Notes: generated from the letters alone by a model not told the origin. Counted from the stretch's first letter, positions 24,971 to 34,437 are shown. The stretch is 39,380 nucleotides of DNA from CAYVQZ01 sp964453435 (GCA_964453435.1 CAYVQZ010000051.1:1-39380), one strand, 5' to 3'. Numbers and translations are program-made.

Positions 24971-25288
24971 ATGAGGACAAAACAGATGTACTTCTGCGTA
25001 AGCAAATGCCTCAGATTCATGGCTCCGGCGGGCCTGGCGATAACGCTTTTGGCCGGCGCCGCCGTTTTTTCCGGATGCGCCGGCGCCGGCTCGGGCCCGG
25101 TTTCTATGGCGCACCAGGTTCACTCGATGACCCCGTGCGGCATGATGATGAACATGATGAGCGGCGGTCACGGCGACCACCAGCCGGAGCATGCATCTCA
25201 CGAGACCGGGACGGTCCATGGCGCGCAAACCGGGGCCGAGGAAGCAGGCGTTCCTCATGTTCACTCTGTCTCCCCAGACGACGAATAA
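24971..25288 (+). CDS. small Met/His-rich lipoprotein, probable metal-binding
   Basis: 105 residues. A basic N-terminus, a hydrophobic stretch (APAGLAITLLAGAAVF) and lipobox FSGC indicate a lipoprotein. The mature chain is short and rich in metal ligands: MTPCGMMMNMMSGGHGDHQP and then HASHETGTVHGAQT and HVHSV. The ATG follows GGGAGGTG. It precedes cusC by 130 bp on the same strand behind a sigma54 promoter, so it is likely to bind Cu(I) or Ag(I) in the periplasm and perhaps hand it to the Cus pump. No named family is recognised. Confidence 0.75.
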   Translation: MRTKQMYFCVSKCLRFMAPAGLAITLLAGAAVFSGCAGAGSGPVSMAHQVHSMTPCGMMMNMMSGGHGDHQPEHASHETGTVHGAQTGAEEAGVPHVHSVSPDDE

Positions 25289-25418
25289 TGTCGCGGCCCG
25301 GACTTGTGAGCTGGAACGCCATTAACTTAAATTGTGCCCGAAAAATTGCCAATAAAGAAACACGCTGACACACTTTCCTGAAAGGTCACAGGTTAGAGCA
25401 ACAGGAAAGGGAGAGGAA

Positions 25419-26939
25419 ATGTCGCTGACAAAGACATTCGCATTGCAGTCACAGGCAGTGGGTTACGCGATTTTGCTGTTGTTTGCCCTCGCGCCACCCG
25501 GCTTCGCACAAGAAGAGGCGAGTGACAAAGAAGCCGGAACAGCTCGCGGGCATTACGGTTCGGAAAGCCAGGACCGTCTGGGTCTGCGCGACACCCCCGA
25601 GGATTACATGCAACTCATTTATGAAACTCCGACAAGCGATTCGGAACTGACCCGGCGTACCGATGAAAGCGGTCAGATGACCGCGTATGCACAGTTCTAT
25701 TACTCCGATGACCAGCTTCTTTCACAGTACATAGACGCCGCAATCTTCGCCAATCCCTCAATCTGGGAGGCCGAACACCGGTGGCGCGCCGCACTCCAGA
25801 GGATTCCGCAGGTGAGCGCTTTGCCCGACCCGATGTTCGGCATCACACAATTCATCCATAAGCCGGAAACCCGGGTCGGACCGCAGGAGACTATATTGTC
25901 CATCTCGGAAAAGTTCCCCTGGTTCGGCAAGCTTGACGCGAAAGGAGAAATTGCGCTCCGCGAGGCCCTCGCCGCCGCCGAGCGGTACCAGGCCCGCATA
26001 CGCGAAATCGTGGCCGCGGTGAAACGAGCCTATTATGACCTTGCGTACTTCGACGAAGCAATCCGAGTTACGCAGCAGGACAAAGGCCTTCTGGAACATT
26101 TCGAGGAAATCGCTCAGACCCGCTACGAAACGGGAAAGGGAATCCAGCAGGCTGTCATAAAGCTCCAGGCCGAAATCACGAGAGACGAGGATCGTCTTTA
26201 CCTGTTTCGCCAACAGAGAGAGTCGGTCGCGGCAAACCTGAATTCGCTTATGAACCGGCCTCCCCATGACCCGGTTCCCTCGCTCCTGAAGCCTGACGCT
26301 CCGTTCGTTCACTTCAGCCTTGAGCAACTATACGAAACAGGACAGGCCAATCGCCACGAACTCAAGGCCGCCAACTACATGATAGAAAGAGGCGACCAGG
26401 CAATCAGACTGGCAAAAAAAGAATATTTTCCCGATTTTACCGTCGGCTTCAACTACATCTTCGTGGATGACCGAAAAGATGCCCTCGGCAAACTGAATCC
26501 GCCCGAAGACAACGGCCGCGACGCCTATTCGGTGACCCTCGGCTTCAATATCCCCCTGTGGGAGGGTAAACTCACCTCGGGAGTGAGGGAGGCCGAAGAG
26601 ACCAAGCGTGCCAGCGAGAGGGGATATGACACTGTCAAAAACAACATGGAGTTCTCGATTCGCGACGCCTTCCTGAGAGCCACAACGACATTCGAGCAGC
26701 TCCAACTTTATGACAAGGTGCTGATTCCCCAGGCCGAACAGGCGCTCGAGTCAACCGAAGCCGCCTACGCCGCCGGCCGGCTCAATGCCCTCGACCTGAT
26801 TGACAGCGAGCGTTTCCTGCTAAACGTCAAGCTTGCAGGCGCGCGGCTTGCCTCGGATTACATGAAAGCCCTTGCAGATATCGAGCGGGCGACAGGCGCG
26901 GCGTTCCCGTCCGGGAAAGTGTCGTACGCCAGACGGTAG
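25419..26939 (+). CDS. cusC: TolC-family outer membrane factor of a Cus-type efflux system
   Basis: 506 residues. A signal peptide (AILLLFALAPPGFAQ) is followed by an extra, unfamiliar stretch of about 80 residues, then the two OEP repeats of TolC-type factors with long helices: PSIWEAEHRWRAALQRIPQV, EIALREALAAAERYQARIRE, TRYETGKGIQQAVIKLQAEI and AAYAAGRLNALDLIDSERFL. It would form the trimeric outer-membrane exit duct. The ATG has a purine-rich AGGAAAGGGAGAGGAA site. cusB begins 11 bp after its stop. The assignment to Cu/Ag export rests on the neighbours rather than on its own residues. Confidence 0.88.
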   Translation: MSLTKTFALQSQAVGYAILLLFALAPPGFAQEEASDKEAGTARGHYGSESQDRLGLRDTPEDYMQLIYETPTSDSELTRRTDESGQMTAYAQFYYSDDQLLSQYIDAAIFANPSIWEAEHRWRAALQRIPQVSALPDPMFGITQFIHKPETRVGPQETILSISEKFPWFGKLDAKGEIALREALAAAERYQARIREIVAAVKRAYYDLAYFDEAIRVTQQDKGLLEHFEEIAQTRYETGKGIQQAVIKLQAEITRDEDRLYLFRQQRESVAANLNSLMNRPPHDPVPSLLKPDAPFVHFSLEQLYETGQANRHELKAANYMIERGDQAIRLAKKEYFPDFTVGFNYIFVDDRKDALGKLNPPEDNGRDAYSVTLGFNIPLWEGKLTSGVREAEETKRASERGYDTVKNNMEFSIRDAFLRATTTFEQLQLYDKVLIPQAEQALESTEAAYAAGRLNALDLIDSERFLLNVKLAGARLASDYMKALADIERATGAAFPSGKVSYARR

Positions 26940-26950
26940 AAAGGACGGAA

Positions 26951-29098
26951 ATGTCCAAGAAATTCGATTCAGGGAAAGTCGGTCCGAAGGAGTCCGCCAT
27001 TGCGGAGAAGACCGATTCCCTGCTCCATGACAGGTCCGGCAGAGCGAGCGCCCTGGCCGCGGGTATTCTGCTCTTCTTCATGGGAATCGGACTTGCCTTG
27101 TTCGTGGCCATTAATCCTATGAAAGTGGCTCTGTTCGAAAGCATAACACGTCATATCGTTTCTGCCCGCGGCGAAGCGGGGGCCGGCTCCCAAACCGGGG
27201 ACCGGCGCGAGGTCAAGTATTGGCAATGTCCCATGCACCCGACGTACATTTCCGAGACGGAGGGCACATGCGGCATCTGCGGCATGGACCTTGTTCCGAA
27301 ATACGAAGACAAAGCGGTCGGAACAACGAGCGGCGAGAGGAAGATAAAATATTGGCGCGCGCCGATGGACCCGACGTATATCTCGGACAAGCCCGGCAAA
27401 TCGCCCATGGGGATGGACCTGGTGCCGGTGTATGAAGACGAAGCGGAAGAGATGGCAGAGAACGTCATAAAGATCGACCCGGCGACCGTACAAAATATCG
27501 GCGTTGTCACGGACATTGTAAAGCGAGGCGACCTGAAGGTGGAGGTGCGCACCGTTGGCGTTTTGGACTACAACGACGAAAAGATGTTCTGGGTGAACAC
27601 GAAATTCGACGGATGGATCGAGAAGGTCTATGTGAATTATGTGGGACAAGCCGTCCGGAAGGGGGAGCCGTTGTTCGAGGTCTATAGCCCCGAACTGGTG
27701 AGCACGCAGGAAGAATATCTCAGCGCTCTCGTATATCGGGAAAAGATGGAAGCCAGTGGATTCGACGACGCCGCCAAAAGGGCCGGGAGATTGCTCGAGG
27801 CGAGCCGGAAACGGCTGCGTTACTGGGATATAACGGATGAGCAAATCAGCCGGCTCGAGGAAAAAGGCCGAATCACAAAAACACTGAAAGTCGTCTCTCC
27901 CGCCTCAGGACTCGTCGTTCGGAAAATGGATGAAGCGCTGGAAGGAATGTATGCAAAGGCAGGGATGAATCTTTACAAGGTGGCCGATCTCTCGAGCCTG
28001 TGGCTTCACGTGGACCTGTACGAATACCAGCTCCCCTGGATACAGACCGGGCAAAAAGCACAAATCGAAATCAGTTATTATCCGGGAGAATCTTTTGAGG
28101 GCAGGGTGCTGTTCTTCTATCCATATGTCGACGAGAAGACCCGCACAATAAAGGCATGCCTCGAGATTCCAAACGATGACGGCAGATTGCGCCCCGAGAT
28201 GTACGCGACCGTCAAGTTCTCGCCCGTCGCGGCAAAGGACACCGTCCTTGTCTCCGACATCGCCGTGCTCCACAGCGGAAAGCGAAACATCGTGGTCCTT
28301 GACCGGGGCGGCGGAAGATTTGAGTCGAGAGAAGTGCGACTGGGGCTCCAAGGGGAGGGACAGTATCAGGTTCTCGAAGGCCTCGAGGGAGGCGAAAAGA
28401 TTGTCACCTCGGCCCAGTTCCTCATCGATTCCGAGAGCAACCTCCGCGAAGCCATCAACAAAATGCTGATGGCAAGAAGAGAAAGCTCGGCCGCGGAAAC
28501 GGTGGGAGTGGACAGCGGTCCCGTTACAAGAGATGCTCAACGCGGCTCCGACATGAAAAGCATGGACGAAGGCTCTGAAACGAAGTCGATGGAGTCGGGC
28601 TCCGCAATGAAACCGGGCTCAGAAACAAAACACTCGGACCACGAAACCCGGCCGGTTGTCGACGAGCCAGGAACAATCGATGCGCTCGAACGGATGCTCG
28701 GGGCGTATCTTCCCATATGGAAAGCGCTGGCAGGTGATTCGACCTCCGGTGTGAAGGAGAACGCACAGAAACTGGCCTCCGCCGCCGGAGAAGCAGCGAA
28801 TCGGACGAATCTTCCCACATTGCGCGCCCGACTCGACGCGCTTCGAAAAGAGGCGGAGGGCATGGAAGCCGCCGGTGATTTGAACGCGGCGCGGGAATCG
28901 ATGAAAGGGGTGAGCAGGTCGCTGCTCGCGATTTTCGAGTCGCATACCGTCAGATTGCCGAGCGAATACGCGGTCATCGAGTGCCCCATGGTGAAAGAAC
29001 GATGGATTCAGGATACCGGCCAGGTCAGCAATCCGTTTTTTGGCTCCGCAATGCCGCGTTGCGGGGTGAAGGTGGGAGAAATCGGCGGCGACGCGTGA
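26951..29098 (+). CDS. cusB: Cus-type periplasmic adaptor with two heavy-metal-binding domains and DUF3347
   Basis: 715 residues, longer than typical CusB. Layout: a membrane helix (about 34-54), HMBD 1 with C93-P-M-H-P and C107-G-I-C110-G-M, HMBD 2 with APMDPTYISDKPGKSPMGMD which lacks the cysteines, then barrel-sandwich hybrid, lipoyl and beta-barrel domains of RND adaptors (about 175-510). A GS-x-MK-rich linker (about 528-565) joins a C-terminal DUF3347-type domain, with ECPMVKERWIQDTGQVSNPF and MPRCGVKV at the end. Cu(I)/Ag(I) ligands are thus concentrated at both ends. It connects CusA and CusC. Binding metals is inferred from family. Confidence 0.93.
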   Translation: MSKKFDSGKVGPKESAIAEKTDSLLHDRSGRASALAAGILLFFMGIGLALFVAINPMKVALFESITRHIVSARGEAGAGSQTGDRREVKYWQCPMHPTYISETEGTCGICGMDLVPKYEDKAVGTTSGERKIKYWRAPMDPTYISDKPGKSPMGMDLVPVYEDEAEEMAENVIKIDPATVQNIGVVTDIVKRGDLKVEVRTVGVLDYNDEKMFWVNTKFDGWIEKVYVNYVGQAVRKGEPLFEVYSPELVSTQEEYLSALVYREKMEASGFDDAAKRAGRLLEASRKRLRYWDITDEQISRLEEKGRITKTLKVVSPASGLVVRKMDEALEGMYAKAGMNLYKVADLSSLWLHVDLYEYQLPWIQTGQKAQIEISYYPGESFEGRVLFFYPYVDEKTRTIKACLEIPNDDGRLRPEMYATVKFSPVAAKDTVLVSDIAVLHSGKRNIVVLDRGGGRFESREVRLGLQGEGQYQVLEGLEGGEKIVTSAQFLIDSESNLREAINKMLMARRESSAAETVGVDSGPVTRDAQRGSDMKSMDEGSETKSMESGSAMKPGSETKHSDHETRPVVDEPGTIDALERMLGAYLPIWKALAGDSTSGVKENAQKLASAAGEAANRTNLPTLRARLDALRKEAEGMEAAGDLNAARESMKGVSRSLLAIFESHTVRLPSEYAVIECPMVKERWIQDTGQVSNPFFGSAMPRCGVKVGEIGGDA

Positions 29099-29158
29099 GA
29101 CTTCACGACTCCGATGAATGGGATACGGCAGCTCGATGAGTCCAACGGATGACAACCG

Positions 29159-32100
29159 ATGCTCGAACGAATCATAGAATGGTCGCTCAAAAATAAGTTC
29201 TTCGTAATCCTCGCCACGGCCTTTGTTATCGCGTGGGGTATCTATTCGGTCACGACGATCCCGCTCGACGCGATTCCGGACCTCAGCGATGTGCAGGTCA
29301 TCATCTTTACCGAATACCCGGGCCAGGCGCCGAGGGTGGTCGAGGACCAGGTGACGTATCCGATTACCACCCAGATGCTCGCGGTCCCATATGCAAAAGT
29401 GGTGCGCGGGTATTCTTTTTTCGGATTCTCATTCGTCTACGTCATCTTTGAAGACGGCACCGACATGTACTGGGCGCGGAGCCGCGTTCTGGAATATCTG
29501 AACTATGTCTCCGGCAGACTTCCAAGAGGAGTCACGCCGGCGCTCGGCCCCGACGCCACCGGTGTCGGCTGGGCATTCATGTATGCGCTGACCTCCGACC
29601 GGCGCGACTTGAGCGAGTTGCGCTCGCTGCAGGACTGGTACCTGAAATATGAATTGACGAGCGTCGAGGGAGTGTCCGAAGTTGCCAGCGTGGGCGGGTT
29701 CGTTCGGCAGTATCAGGTGACTGTCGACCCGGTCAAGCTGCTCGCCTACAATTTGCCTCTGAGCAAGATCAAGAACGCCATCCAGCGCAGCAACAGTGAT
29801 GTCGGTGGCAGAGTCCTCGAACTGTCGGAAAAGGAGTTCATGGTGCGAGGACTCGGATACATCCAGAGTGTCGAAGACCTCAAAAAGGCCGTTGTCGATG
29901 TCGATATGAGCGGCACGCCGGTTCTGCTTCGGGACGTGGCCCATGTCGGCCTGGGACCCGACATCAGGCGCGGCATCGCCGAGCTGAACGGTGAAGGAGA
30001 GGTCGTGGGTGGCATCGTCGTCGTCAGATACGGCGCGAACGCTCTCGATGTCATAAGCCGGGTCAAAGCCAAGCTCGAGGAACTCAAAAAAGGTTTGCCG
30101 CCCGACGTCGAAGTCGAGGTCATGTATGACCGGTCGAACCTGATTAACCGCGCAATCGATAACCTGCGCGAAAAACTCACGGAGGAAATGATAGTCGTCG
30201 CCATAGTGTGTGGCATCTTCCTCTTCCATTTCCGCAGTTCGCTGGTCGCCATCTTCACGCTTCCCGTCGCGGTGCTCATCTCGTTCATCATCATGAAGCA
30301 GCAGGGAATCAATTCGAATATCATGTCGCTTGGCGGAATCGCCATCGCCGTTGGGGCGATGGTCGATGCCGCGATAGTCATGATCGAGAACGCGCACAAG
30401 CACCTCGAACGCGACGCCGGCAAGAAACCGCATTGGGACATTATCCGGGACGCGGCGGTCGAGGTCGGCCCGACACTTTTCTATTCGCTCCTGGTCATCA
30501 CCCTCTCGTTTCTCCCCATATTCGCGCTCCAGGCGCAGGAGGGAAGACTGTTCAAGCCGCTCGCGTTCACGAAAACCTACGCGATGGCCGCAGCCTCGCT
30601 TCTCGCCATCACGATTGTTCCCGTTCTTATGGGCTATTGGATTCGGGGAAAGATTGTTCCAGAAGAACGCCATCCGGTGAGCAGGTTGCTTATCTGGCTC
30701 TATTCGCCCGTTCTGCATTTCGTCCTGAAATACAGGAAATCCGTCATTGTCGCGGCGCTTGCGCTCATGGCGCTGACGCTCGTTCCCTACAAAAGAATCG
30801 GGCGCGAGTTCATGCCCCCGCTGTACGAAGGCGATTTGCTCTACATGCCGACGACGCTTCCGAGCATCTCCACGACAAAAGCGCGCGAACTGCTCCAGCA
30901 GACCGACAAGATTATTCGGGAATTCCCCGAGGTCCATCACGTGTTCGGCAAAATCGGGCGGGCGGAAACCGCAACCGACCCGGCGCCCATGAGCATGATA
31001 GAAACGACCATCATGCTGAAGCCCGAAAACGAATGGCGCGAGGGAATGACGCCGGAGAAGCTCATCGGCGAGCTCGATGCAGCCATTCGGTTCCCGGGTT
31101 TGACCAACGCCTGGACCATGCCCATCAAAACGAGAATCGACATGCTCAGCACGGGTATCAAGACTCCCGTCGGCATAAAAATAGGCGGCCCCGATTTGCA
31201 GACGCTCGAGGAAATCGGGCGTGAAATCGAGGCGGTCGTCAGAACGCTCCCCGGCGCCTTGAGCGCCTATGCGGAGCGGGTCTTCGGAGGGAACTACCTC
31301 AACTTCCGCATCGACCGCGATGAAATAGCGCGTTACGGGCTTACGATTCAGGATGTGCAGGACGTCTTGCAGTCGGCGGTCGGCGGCATGAACATCGGCA
31401 CGACGGTCGAGGGACTAGAACGCTACCCCATAAATTTGCGCTACAGCCGCGAGCTTCGCGATGACATCGAGGCGCTCAGGCGCGTGCTGGTTCCTACTCC
31501 GACCGGACAGCAGATTCCTATCGCGCAGTTGGCCGATATCTACTTCGAGAGGGCGGCGCCATCCATCAAGACCGAAAACTCGCGCCCGAACGCCTGGATT
31601 TATATCGATATAAAAGACATCGACGTCGGCACGTATGTCGATATGGCGAAAAGAGCCGTCGAGGAGCAGGTGCAGATTCCCGCCGGCTACACGGTCACGT
31701 GGAGCGGACAGTATGAATACATGGAGCGCGCAAAGCAACGCCTCATGTACGTCGTGCCGATGACTATCATGATTATATTCGTGATTCTTTATTTAAACAC
31801 GAAATCCGTCGTGAAAACCGTCATTGTATTCCTGGCGGTCCCCTTCTCGCTGATTGGCGCGATTTGGCTCATGTACTTCCTCGACTTCAACTTCAGCATA
31901 GCCGTATGGGTCGGCATCCTCGCGCTGGCTGGACTGGATGCCGAAACGGGGGTCGTCATGCTCTTGTATCTCGACCTCGCTCACAACCAGTGGAGCCGCG
32001 AGAACCGCATGAACACCACCGGCGACCTCAAAGACTCCATCTATCACGGAGCGGTTCGGCGAATTCGCCCGAAGATGATGACGGCGGTCACAACCATCGT

Positions 32101-32314
32101 GGGACTTCTGCCGATAATGTTCGGAACGGGCGCAGGCTCCGATGTCATGAAACGAATTGCCGCGCCGATGGTGGGGGGCCTGGTCACATCAGTCCTTCTC
32201 GAACTCGCCATCTACCCCGTAATCTACTATATCTGGAAATCGCGCGGCCTCCGCCGGGGAGCGCCAACGCCCGAACCCGGCCGCGACATCCCGCAAAACG
32301 ATTCCGCCGTCTGA
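29159..32314 (+). CDS. cusA: Cu(I)/Ag(I) RND efflux pump subunit CusA
   Basis: 1051 residues, the standard length for a heavy-metal RND pump. The N-terminal helix and porter domains (IPLDAIPDLSDVQVIIFTEY), the membrane proton relay GAMVDAAIVMIENAHKHLE and the second half AGLDAETGVVML are typical. The three methionines of the E. coli CusA metal site have counterparts: M563 in LLYMPTTLP, M613 in SMIETTIML and M662 in RIDMLSTGIKTPVG, spaced as in CusA (49 residues between the last two). This makes monovalent Cu or Ag the likely substrate, rather than Zn/Co/Cd. Ribosome site weak; 60 bp gap after cusB. Confidence 0.95.
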   Translation: MLERIIEWSLKNKFFVILATAFVIAWGIYSVTTIPLDAIPDLSDVQVIIFTEYPGQAPRVVEDQVTYPITTQMLAVPYAKVVRGYSFFGFSFVYVIFEDGTDMYWARSRVLEYLNYVSGRLPRGVTPALGPDATGVGWAFMYALTSDRRDLSELRSLQDWYLKYELTSVEGVSEVASVGGFVRQYQVTVDPVKLLAYNLPLSKIKNAIQRSNSDVGGRVLELSEKEFMVRGLGYIQSVEDLKKAVVDVDMSGTPVLLRDVAHVGLGPDIRRGIAELNGEGEVVGGIVVVRYGANALDVISRVKAKLEELKKGLPPDVEVEVMYDRSNLINRAIDNLREKLTEEMIVVAIVCGIFLFHFRSSLVAIFTLPVAVLISFIIMKQQGINSNIMSLGGIAIAVGAMVDAAIVMIENAHKHLERDAGKKPHWDIIRDAAVEVGPTLFYSLLVITLSFLPIFALQAQEGRLFKPLAFTKTYAMAAASLLAITIVPVLMGYWIRGKIVPEERHPVSRLLIWLYSPVLHFVLKYRKSVIVAALALMALTLVPYKRIGREFMPPLYEGDLLYMPTTLPSISTTKARELLQQTDKIIREFPEVHHVFGKIGRAETATDPAPMSMIETTIMLKPENEWREGMTPEKLIGELDAAIRFPGLTNAWTMPIKTRIDMLSTGIKTPVGIKIGGPDLQTLEEIGREIEAVVRTLPGALSAYAERVFGGNYLNFRIDRDEIARYGLTIQDVQDVLQSAVGGMNIGTTVEGLERYPINLRYSRELRDDIEALRRVLVPTPTGQQIPIAQLADIYFERAAPSIKTENSRPNAWIYIDIKDIDVGTYVDMAKRAVEEQVQIPAGYTVTWSGQYEYMERAKQRLMYVVPMTIMIIFVILYLNTKSVVKTVIVFLAVPFSLIGAIWLMYFLDFNFSIAVWVGILALAGLDAETGVVMLLYLDLAHNQWSRENRMNTTGDLKDSIYHGAVRRIRPKMMTAVTTIVGLLPIMFGTGAGSDVMKRIAAPMVGGLVTSVLLELAIYPVIYYIWKSRGLRRGAPTPEPGRDIPQNDSAV

Positions 32315-32349
32315 TGGCGCCGGGCCATCTGCGGCTCGGAGCTATGTTC

Positions 32350-32482
32350 TTATCCGCAGACTGGGCTGATTATCGCAGATTTTGGAACACGAATGGAACG
32401 AACGGAGCGAACAACGCGAAGGAACAGACGAAAGACGAGAACGAAGTTTGGGAACCGCAGATGGACGTTCATTCGCGGTTTC
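32350..32482. repeat. dispersed CCGCAGA repeats after cusA
   Basis: TTATCCGCAGACTGGGCTGA (from 32350) aligns with the unit at 4221, and GAACCGCAGATGGACG (from 32452) with that at 4144. Between them lies a GAACGAACGGAGCGAACAAC-like segment. The 166-bp gap between cusA and the convergent universal stress gene is thus mostly repeats. Confidence 0.6.
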
Positions 32483-33359
32483 AATCCGGTCTCTTTTCGT
32501 GTTCAGCAGGCGGCGGCTCTCGATCGCTTTCTGCAACAACCCACACCGGGCAGGGCGCCTGGCGGGCGAGCCTGATGGCGGGACTCCCGAACAAAAATTC
32601 TTCGGCGCGTGTGAGGCGGTGCCTGCCAACTACTATCGTGCTGTGGTTGCCGGCTTGCTGTTCCCGCAAGATCACGTCGGACGGGCGGGAGTTCCGGGCC
32701 ATCGAATACCGCGTTTCAATCCGGGCTTCCTCGAACCCGCTTTCCATCAGGAGGCTGCGCGCTTTTTCGACGACGTTTCTACTCCTCTTGACCGCGCCCG
32801 ATTGCTTTTCCTCGAGTTCCTGTTCTGATTCGGAAAGGTCAGGGTTCGGAGCGGCCACCACGCTCAGCAATGTGATTTTGACATCGGGAACGCCTTTAAA
32901 CGTATGCGCCACATGGCTCACGGCGTGCATGGACGCTCCGGAATCGTCGACATGCACCAGCAATTTCTGCCCGGCGGGAAACGCGGCGCGATAGGGTTCG
33001 GAAGCGGACATCGCCTTTTGATACCCTGCTCGTATGTCCGCGTAAACACCCACGAGAAACCCGACGACAAACAGCAGAAGTATCTGTATACCATTGCTCA
33101 CAGCCATCTCGGGGGTGGGCATCATGACCGTCACCGCATGGTACAGATACACGGCGGCGACGGCGCTCGCCGCCGACAACCCGCCCTTTTTGCCGAACCA
33201 CCACCCCGACAGCGAAACGGGGACGAAGAAGAGCGCCTGAAGCAAGATATGCAAGTACATCAGGCGGTGCGGCGTCCCGTAATGAAGCAGCATGGCGCCC
33301 ACGATGAGGCACACAACAAGTAGTATCTTTGATTTTCGTTCGGACATTTTCAAACACAT
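32481..33359 (-). CDS. membrane-anchored universal stress protein
   Basis: 292 residues. The first 110 contain about four membrane helices (ILLVVCLIVGAMLLHY, LHILLQALFFVPVSLS, GGLSAASAVAAVYLYHAV and IQILLLFVVGFLVGVYA), similar in layout to the N-terminus of the histidine kinase at 35469. From about 130 a UspA domain follows: KLLVHVDDSGASMHAVSHVA, LLSVVAA and VVGRHRLTRAEEFLFGSPAI. The ATP-binding G-x2-G-x9-G has GRHR where GxxG is usual, so nucleotide binding may be altered. The ATG at 33359 follows GAGGAAGG. It lies 36 bp downstream of the kinase-like gene and shares its promoter. Confidence 0.88.
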   Translation of the reverse strand: MCLKMSERKSKILLVVCLIVGAMLLHYGTPHRLMYLHILLQALFFVPVSLSGWWFGKKGGLSAASAVAAVYLYHAVTVMMPTPEMAVSNGIQILLLFVVGFLVGVYADIRAGYQKAMSASEPYRAAFPAGQKLLVHVDDSGASMHAVSHVAHTFKGVPDVKITLLSVVAAPNPDLSESEQELEEKQSGAVKRSRNVVEKARSLLMESGFEEARIETRYSMARNSRPSDVILREQQAGNHSTIVVGRHRLTRAEEFLFGSPAIRLARQAPCPVWVVAESDREPPPAEHEKRPD

Positions 33360-33395
33360 GACCTTCCTCTTTTGCGGTAATGTAACTGGTTTCTC

Positions 33396-34358
33396 TCAAT
33401 CCATCGACTCGAGGGCGTCGCCGAGGTCGTCGGCTATCTCGGCTGCCGATTCGTAATGCACTTCCGCGCCCGCCGAAAAATGCATGAGCACCCGGTTCAG
33501 TTTCTTCGGGATGTACGGGTAAACTTTCCTCCAGTTCATGAGCCGGGTGCGCTCAACGACGGAGAAATCCTCCGGGCCGAGGCTCTCCAGCGCGCCCGCC
33601 AATGATGGGTTTCTGCGAAGGTTGTGGATGGTTCTCTCCCCCTTGCCCACCAATTCGCTGAGGATGTTTCCTATCCCAAGAAGATCGAGGGCGTAGGGAG
33701 ATTCGGTGAAAATGAAATCGTAATCCAGGTCAATCCACCGGAGACAGCCGGTGTCCTTATCGAGAATCAAGTGGTCGGAACGGACGTCGCCATGGCGTAT
33801 TCCGGCGCCGTGGAGAAAGTCCAGAGCCATCAGGCAGGGAAGAAACAGCCTGAGCAGCGGGGGGAAATGGCTTGTAAAGTAGCGCTCATGCGAGCAATCG
33901 GCATCCTGGATTTTGTCCAGCAACGTGCGACCGGCTATGTAATCTATGACGCGGGTTTGTCTTCCCTCGATGGCCGATACCGTATGCCCGTGCATGAAAT
34001 ACGGGTTCCCTCTTACCGCGTCGAGCGCCCGCGCCTCCTTTGAGGGGCTGCGAAAACACCGAATGATGTAATCGCCATACCTGAGGTCGAACTGCTCGAG
34101 ATATACCATCTTGATGACCTTCCGTTTTCCCGAAAGCGCTTCGTATGCGTATCTCACCCAATATTTCGGCTCTTCATCGAGCCCGAAGCTCCTCTCACGC
34201 GCGATTCCGCTGATGACATAATGCCGACCGTCAAAAACGACAATGTCACCGCGATTGACCGCAAAGAAATCGTCAACAGTTTCGTGTATCGTTACTTTCT
34301 GCGGGCGATAATTCAGCCACTTTTCAACTTCCCTTGCCGGATCGATGAGAGTGTCCAT
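33396..34358 (-). CDS. protein kinase-like protein
   Basis: 320 residues with a eukaryotic-type kinase layout: a beta-rich lead-in, N-lobe lysine K83 in KRKVIKMVYLE, C-helix glutamate E108, catalytic loop HGDVRSDH with D191, and DLD at 210-212 as the DFG equivalent. The magnesium-binding Asn of HxDxxxxN is His (H196), so the chemistry is uncertain; phosphotransfer to protein is an inference. There is no membrane segment. The ATG at 34358 follows AAGGAGAGG. A sigma54 promoter lies about 63 bp upstream, and the gene is co-directional with the universal stress gene. Confidence 0.8.
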   Translation of the reverse strand: MDTLIDPAREVEKWLNYRPQKVTIHETVDDFFAVNRGDIVVFDGRHYVISGIARERSFGLDEEPKYWVRYAYEALSGKRKVIKMVYLEQFDLRYGDYIIRCFRSPSKEARALDAVRGNPYFMHGHTVSAIEGRQTRVIDYIAGRTLLDKIQDADCSHERYFTSHFPPLLRLFLPCLMALDFLHGAGIRHGDVRSDHLILDKDTGCLRWIDLDYDFIFTESPYALDLLGIGNILSELVGKGERTIHNLRRNPSLAGALESLGPEDFSVVERTRLMNWRKVYPYIPKKLNRVLMHFSAGAEVHYESAAEIADDLGDALESMD

Positions 34359-34420
34359 AAGTCGTCTTCCTCTCCTTCTTGTTCAAGGTTTCCCGGGCGG
34401 CTGGATTTAACACTTCTAAA

Positions 34421-34437
34421 AAGCAAGTTCGATGCCC
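34421..34437 (-). promoter_or_regulatory. sigma54 promoter of the kinase-universal stress genes
   Basis: On the minus strand GGGCATCGAACTTGCTT places GG at 34435-34436, ten bases, and GC at 34423-34424, with a perfect TTGCT at -12. Transcription would start near 34411, about 53 nt before the kinase ATG. Confidence 0.7.

Noticed and set aside
29429..30940. 503-codon minus-strand frame opposite cusA
   Set aside because: CusA reads through the same DNA with complete RND motifs; the antisense frame has no recognisable domain or ribosome site.
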